Shown here: in pieces, positions 61,554 to 64,000 of the stretch
How the letters are laid out: each line of letters starts with the position of its first letter
Position numbering within the stretch: the stretch's first letter is position 1
Assembly (NCBI GenBank): GCA_963717955.1
Contig: CAVQXR010000001.1
Coordinates: forward strand, 2,480,001-2,544,000
Reading direction: 5' to 3'
Length of the DNA: 64,000 bases
Source: CAVQXR01 sp963717955
GTDB taxonomy: Bacteria; Actinomycetota; Thermoleophilia; Gaiellales; Gaiellaceae
Program-made: the position numbers and the translations under genes
The notes under the pieces: model-generated
Database searches by the model: none
The model's input: the letters and a program-made list of their open reading frames with translations, nothing else
Told to the model about the DNA's origin: nothing

Positions 61554-61725
61554 CCCTGGTCGTTGCCGTGCGGGCCCAGCGCCCGCACGGCCCTTTTCCC
61601 ACAGCCAGTCCCTGACGGGTCGGCCCAGGCCCATCCGTCCCACCGCGCGAGTGGCTCATCGCGCGATCCGGCCGTCGGCGCTCCAGCAGCCCCGTCGACC
61701 CATTTCGCTCGAGGTGTAGCTATGC

Positions 61726-63098
61726 GTGAATTCCGACAACTCGGCAACCGATGCCGTGCACGAATCGCCGACCAATCCGCGGCGGTCGTTCTCGGAGACC
61801 AGTCTCGACGAACTGACGGCGAGCGTGCGCCGTCACGGCGTGCTCCAGCCGATCCTCGTTCGCCCAACGGCGACGGGTTCATGCTGATCGCCGGCGCGCG
61901 ACGTCTGCGGGCCGCACGCTCGCAGGCTGCGCCACGATCCCCGCGCGCGTCCTCGAACTCGATGACGCGGCAGCGGATGAAGCGACGATCATCGAGAACC
62001 TGCACCGGGAGAGACATCCACCCACTCGATGAGGGCGTGAGCTATCAGCGCCTGGTCGCGTCGGGTCGAACGATCGAGGACGTCGCGGTCGCCATCGGCA
62101 AGTCCAAGGGCTACGTCTATCAGCGCATCAGCCTCACGCGGCTCGTGCCGAAGGTGCAGGACCTGCTGGCGCGCGACGTGTTGCCGCTGATCTACGCGCT
62201 GAAGATTGCCGTCGTCCCGGCGGAACAGCAAGAGGAGGCGTTGGCCCAGTGCTTCCGCCCACTGTTCCGAGACGAGGAGGCGCGGCGCGATCAGCTCGAA
62301 CCGCTCGCGCAACTCACCGCGTGGGTCGAGAAGACCGTCCGACTGAATCCTCGCAGCGAGGATACGTCAACGTGCTCCTGCCGACGCTCGCGGAGCAAGT
62401 CGTCTCGGCCGAACAGGAGCGCGACGCATCGGTGCTCGCGCTCTCGACGCTGCACTTCCACACCGACGACCGATCCGAAGCCGATTCTCGCCAAGAGCTG
62501 GAAGCCGGCGGACGGCAAGGACCGCTGCGCACACGCACGCCCAGGCGTGATCGTGCTCGGGCGAAGGGCAGGGCACGTTCCTGCAGGTCTGCATCGCCAA
62601 GAAGGAGTGCCAGAAGCACTGGGCACGTCCGAAGCCTGCGGCCTCAGCGACGCAACGCCGGAGGCGAGACCGAGCACGCCGAGGCCAGACAGCAGCAGGA
62701 GGAAGCGTGGGCCAAGCAGCGCGCTGAAACGGAGCGGTGGCGGACGGAACTCCGTCCGCGAGCCGTTCGGCTCATCGCGGAGCGCACGGCCAAGCTCGGA
62801 TGGTCGCCGATGCTGCTGCGACTGCTGCTCGAGGACATCCGGCATCGACGACCTGTTCCTCGACGTGCTCGGGAAAGCCTGAAGCACTGCCGGTCAAGCC
62901 GCTACCCACAGGCGATCGCGGTCGCGCTCGCGCTTCGCCACAGCTGGCAGCGCGACGACCTGGTGACGTTCAGCAAGCGCCTCGGCGTGAAGGTGACGTC
63001 CAAGGACCTCGCCGATCACGCGGACTCACATCGCGCCCGATCCGAAGACGCGCAAGGCGTCATCGGACCGGCCGCGCAAGACGCCGAGCAAGCCCTAG
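61726..63098 (+). pseudogene. ParB/RepB-like nuclease-domain protein broken by multiple frameshifts
   Basis: ParB-type sequence is clear but spread over all three frames: SLDELTASVRRHGVLQPILV (about 61795-61855), GFMLIAGARRLRAAR (61877), TIPARVLELDDAAADEATII (61937), DIHPLDEGVSYQRLVASGRT with helix-turn-helix VAVAIGKSKGYVYQRISL (62013-62135), then EQVVSAEQERDASVLALSTL, GTFLQVCIAKKECQKHW and LRHSWQRDDLVTFSKRLGVK, and a basic tail ending KTPSKP at TAG 63098. Joined, about 450 residues with a C-terminal extension. Start is GTG 61726 or ATG 61722. ParB-like proteins act in partition or plasmid regulation. At least five frame changes are needed. Confidence 0.75.
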
Positions 63099-63113
63099 CG
63101 ACTCGGCACTCGA

Positions 63114-63147
63114 CACGCCGCTCACGGACACACCCGTGAGCGGCGTG
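63114..63147 (+). terminator. Strong hairpin after the ParB-like gene
   Basis: A perfect 14-bp stem, CACGCCGCTCACGG / CCGTGAGCGGCGTG, with loop ACACAC, starts 15 bp after the ParB-like stop. It has no T-run but is the strongest hairpin seen in the window. The intact stem contrasts with the broken gene beside it. Confidence 0.65.
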
Positions 63148-63201
63148 CATCGAGCCGTCACAAGGACATCAACGTGCACGCAGCCGACACGCAGTCCGGG
63201 C

Positions 63202-63216
63202 ATCACGAATCGTGAT
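63202..63216. repeat. Perfect 7-1-7 inverted repeat downstream of parB-like gene
   Basis: ATCACGA-A-TCGTGAT is a perfect palindrome around one base. It could be an operator or a ParB-type recognition site; it does not match the common chromosomal parS sequence. Confidence 0.45.
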
Positions 63217-63235
63217 TGTCGGGCTCGCCTCGCCG

Positions 63236-63291
63236 TCGTCAAGGCTCTTCGCTGCGCTTCGACCCCGCTGCGCGGGCTGCGGCCTTGACGA
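63236..63291. repeat. 10-bp inverted repeats with 36-bp spacer
   Basis: TCGTCAAGGC at 63236-63245 and GCCTTGACGA at 63282-63291 are exact inverted copies; the spacer is itself rich in GCTGCG/GCTGC repeats. A folded DNA or RNA structure is possible, e.g. a transfer, partition or regulatory site. Confidence 0.45.
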
Positions 63292-63389
63292 GCGACTCGG
63301 TCGAGCCTCGGAGGGCAATTACGTGATGCCCGGCAGATTCTGCCCGGCTGCGAATCAACGCCATTCGGTTTGCTCAAGGAGAAGTATCC

Positions 63390-63808
63390 ATGTCCGACAC
63401 ATCGATCACGCCCAACATCGAAGTGACGATCGGTCGGCAGACGCGCCTCTACCACGCCTTCGTCACGACTGCGCCTGCCGCACTCGACGCCCCATCCACG
63501 CTCACGCTCTACGCCGGTCCGCTCAAGGACGTCGCGGGCTTCGCGGTGGACGACCGTGCGCTCGACGCGACCAAGCGCAGCGACGCCGTCGCGGCTCGTC
63601 CTCATCGACACCGCGGAGCTCGGATGGCAGCGCGCCGCTGCCGTTCGCGCAGCGCATCGACTCACGCCGGCCGATCCGGTCCTGGTCGGCCTCAACACCT
63701 TGCAGCAGTGGCTGTGGCAGCGACTGCAGATCCCGATCGCGACGCAGCACACGCATGAACGCCAACAACTTCACAACACGACATCGCGCGAACGCGCAGG
63801 AGTGCTGA
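63390..63808 (+). pseudogene. Hypothetical mobile-segment protein with a frame break
   Basis: ATG 63390 follows CAAGGAGAAG. The first 65 residues (SITPNIEVTIGRQTRLYHAF, LTLYAGPLKDVAGFAVDD) look protein-like; near 63592 the sense continues in another frame as RLVLIDTAELGWQRAAAV and LTPADPVLVGLNTLQQWLWQ. The end, near 63808, is uncertain. No family recognised. Confidence 0.45.
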
Positions 63809-63810
63809 CC

Positions 63811-64000
63811 ATGACGACGATCACGATTCAGATTCTCAAGACGAACGGTCACTCCGCCCCTGGCAAGCTCGCCGACGCGGAGATCCACTTCACCGGCGGG
63901 GAACTCGACGGGCTGAAGCTCGTGGGCTTCGCCGTCTGGCAGCGCCGCGACGGCCACGGGGAAAACGTCAGCTTTCCGTCCCGCCAGTTCACCGTCCACG
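63811..64000 (+). CDS. SpoVG-like small protein of the mobile segment (copy 2), cut by window end
   Basis: ATG 63811 follows CAGGAG by eight bases. Sixty-three codons are visible, including TITIQILKTNGHSAPGKLAD, LKLVGFAVWQRRDG and ENVSFPSRQFTVH. It is a paralogue of the gene at 58762 and is unbroken as far as it goes. The pair brackets the DUF932/ParB-like block, so the segment may be built of repeated modules. Confidence 0.6.
   Translation, partial: MTTITIQILKTNGHSAPGKLADAEIHFTGGELDGLKLVGFAVWQRRDGHGENVSFPSRQFTVH

Overview
The window reads as one stretch of a very GC-rich actinobacterial-type chromosome. Coding is dense, most genes end in ATGA/GTGA/TTGA overlaps with the next gene, and GTG and TTG starts are common. 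There is a BirA-AccA-AccD lipid-synthesis set, a polyprenol-phosphate-mannose-type glycosyltransferase, a mycothiol-synthase-like tandem GNAT and an F420-type luciferase-like oxidoreductase. I would place it in Actinomycetota, perhaps near Thermoleophilia, but no rRNA or other phylogenetic marker is present. The last ~7 kb (from about 56,975) is different: first an AT-rich patch, then a plasmid- or phage-like segment.

Layout. (1) 1-10.3 kb: a membrane serine protease (cut by the window edge), biotin ligase, then a tightly coupled run: ECF-type sigma factor, fabZ, a fabH homologue with Ser at the Cys position, fabD, fabG, fabF, tandem GNAT, an unusual ureohydrolase with a zinc ribbon, accD, accA. 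No acpP, accB or accC is in the run. (2) 10.4-22.5 kb: housekeeping and DNA repair: LigD, a TIGR00725-type nucleotide-binding protein, an MrfA/YprA-type helicase, thiD-thiL, thioredoxin, glycosyltransferase, PolX, PLP decarboxylase, trehalose-phosphatase. (3) 22.6-44 kb: a catabolic island with amidohydrolase, ThiY-like ABC importer, GntR/FCD regulator, two M20 amidohydrolases around a NicX/M29-type enzyme, two TenA proteins separated by a zinc alcohol dehydrogenase and a luciferase-like monooxygenase, two SDRs, a broken CoA-transferase, methylmalonyl-CoA epimerase and mutase alpha subunit, and a three-subunit molybdenum hydroxylase with a lactonase-like MBL protein. (4) 44-57 kb: GMC oxidoreductase, M20 dipeptidase, acetyl-CoA synthetase, M23 peptidase, SDR, beta-lactamase-fold hydrolase, and frameshifted HDAC-family and aldehyde dehydrogenase genes. 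(5) 57-64 kb: a chimeric gene at the composition break, a tRNA 3'-end fragment, then DUF932, ParB-like and two paralogous SpoVG-like genes with many single-base frame breaks.

The main discovery candidate is in region 3. I find five copies of an 18-bp element, consensus CGTATM-TSRTATMTGA-WC, at 22556, 26835 (minus), 27586, 30896 and 39533. Each is upstream of a different transcription unit of the island, including the GntR gene itself, and I found no other copy. The ThiY-like binding protein, YlmB-like M20 enzyme and TenA together match the known salvage route for formylaminopyrimidine from degraded thiamine. The added dehydrogenase, monooxygenase, molybdenum hydroxylase, amidohydrolases, lactonase-like protein and CoA mutase suggest a GntR-controlled uptake and degradation pathway for a thiamine-type pyrimidine or another N-heterocycle. 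The substrate and the order of steps are inference.
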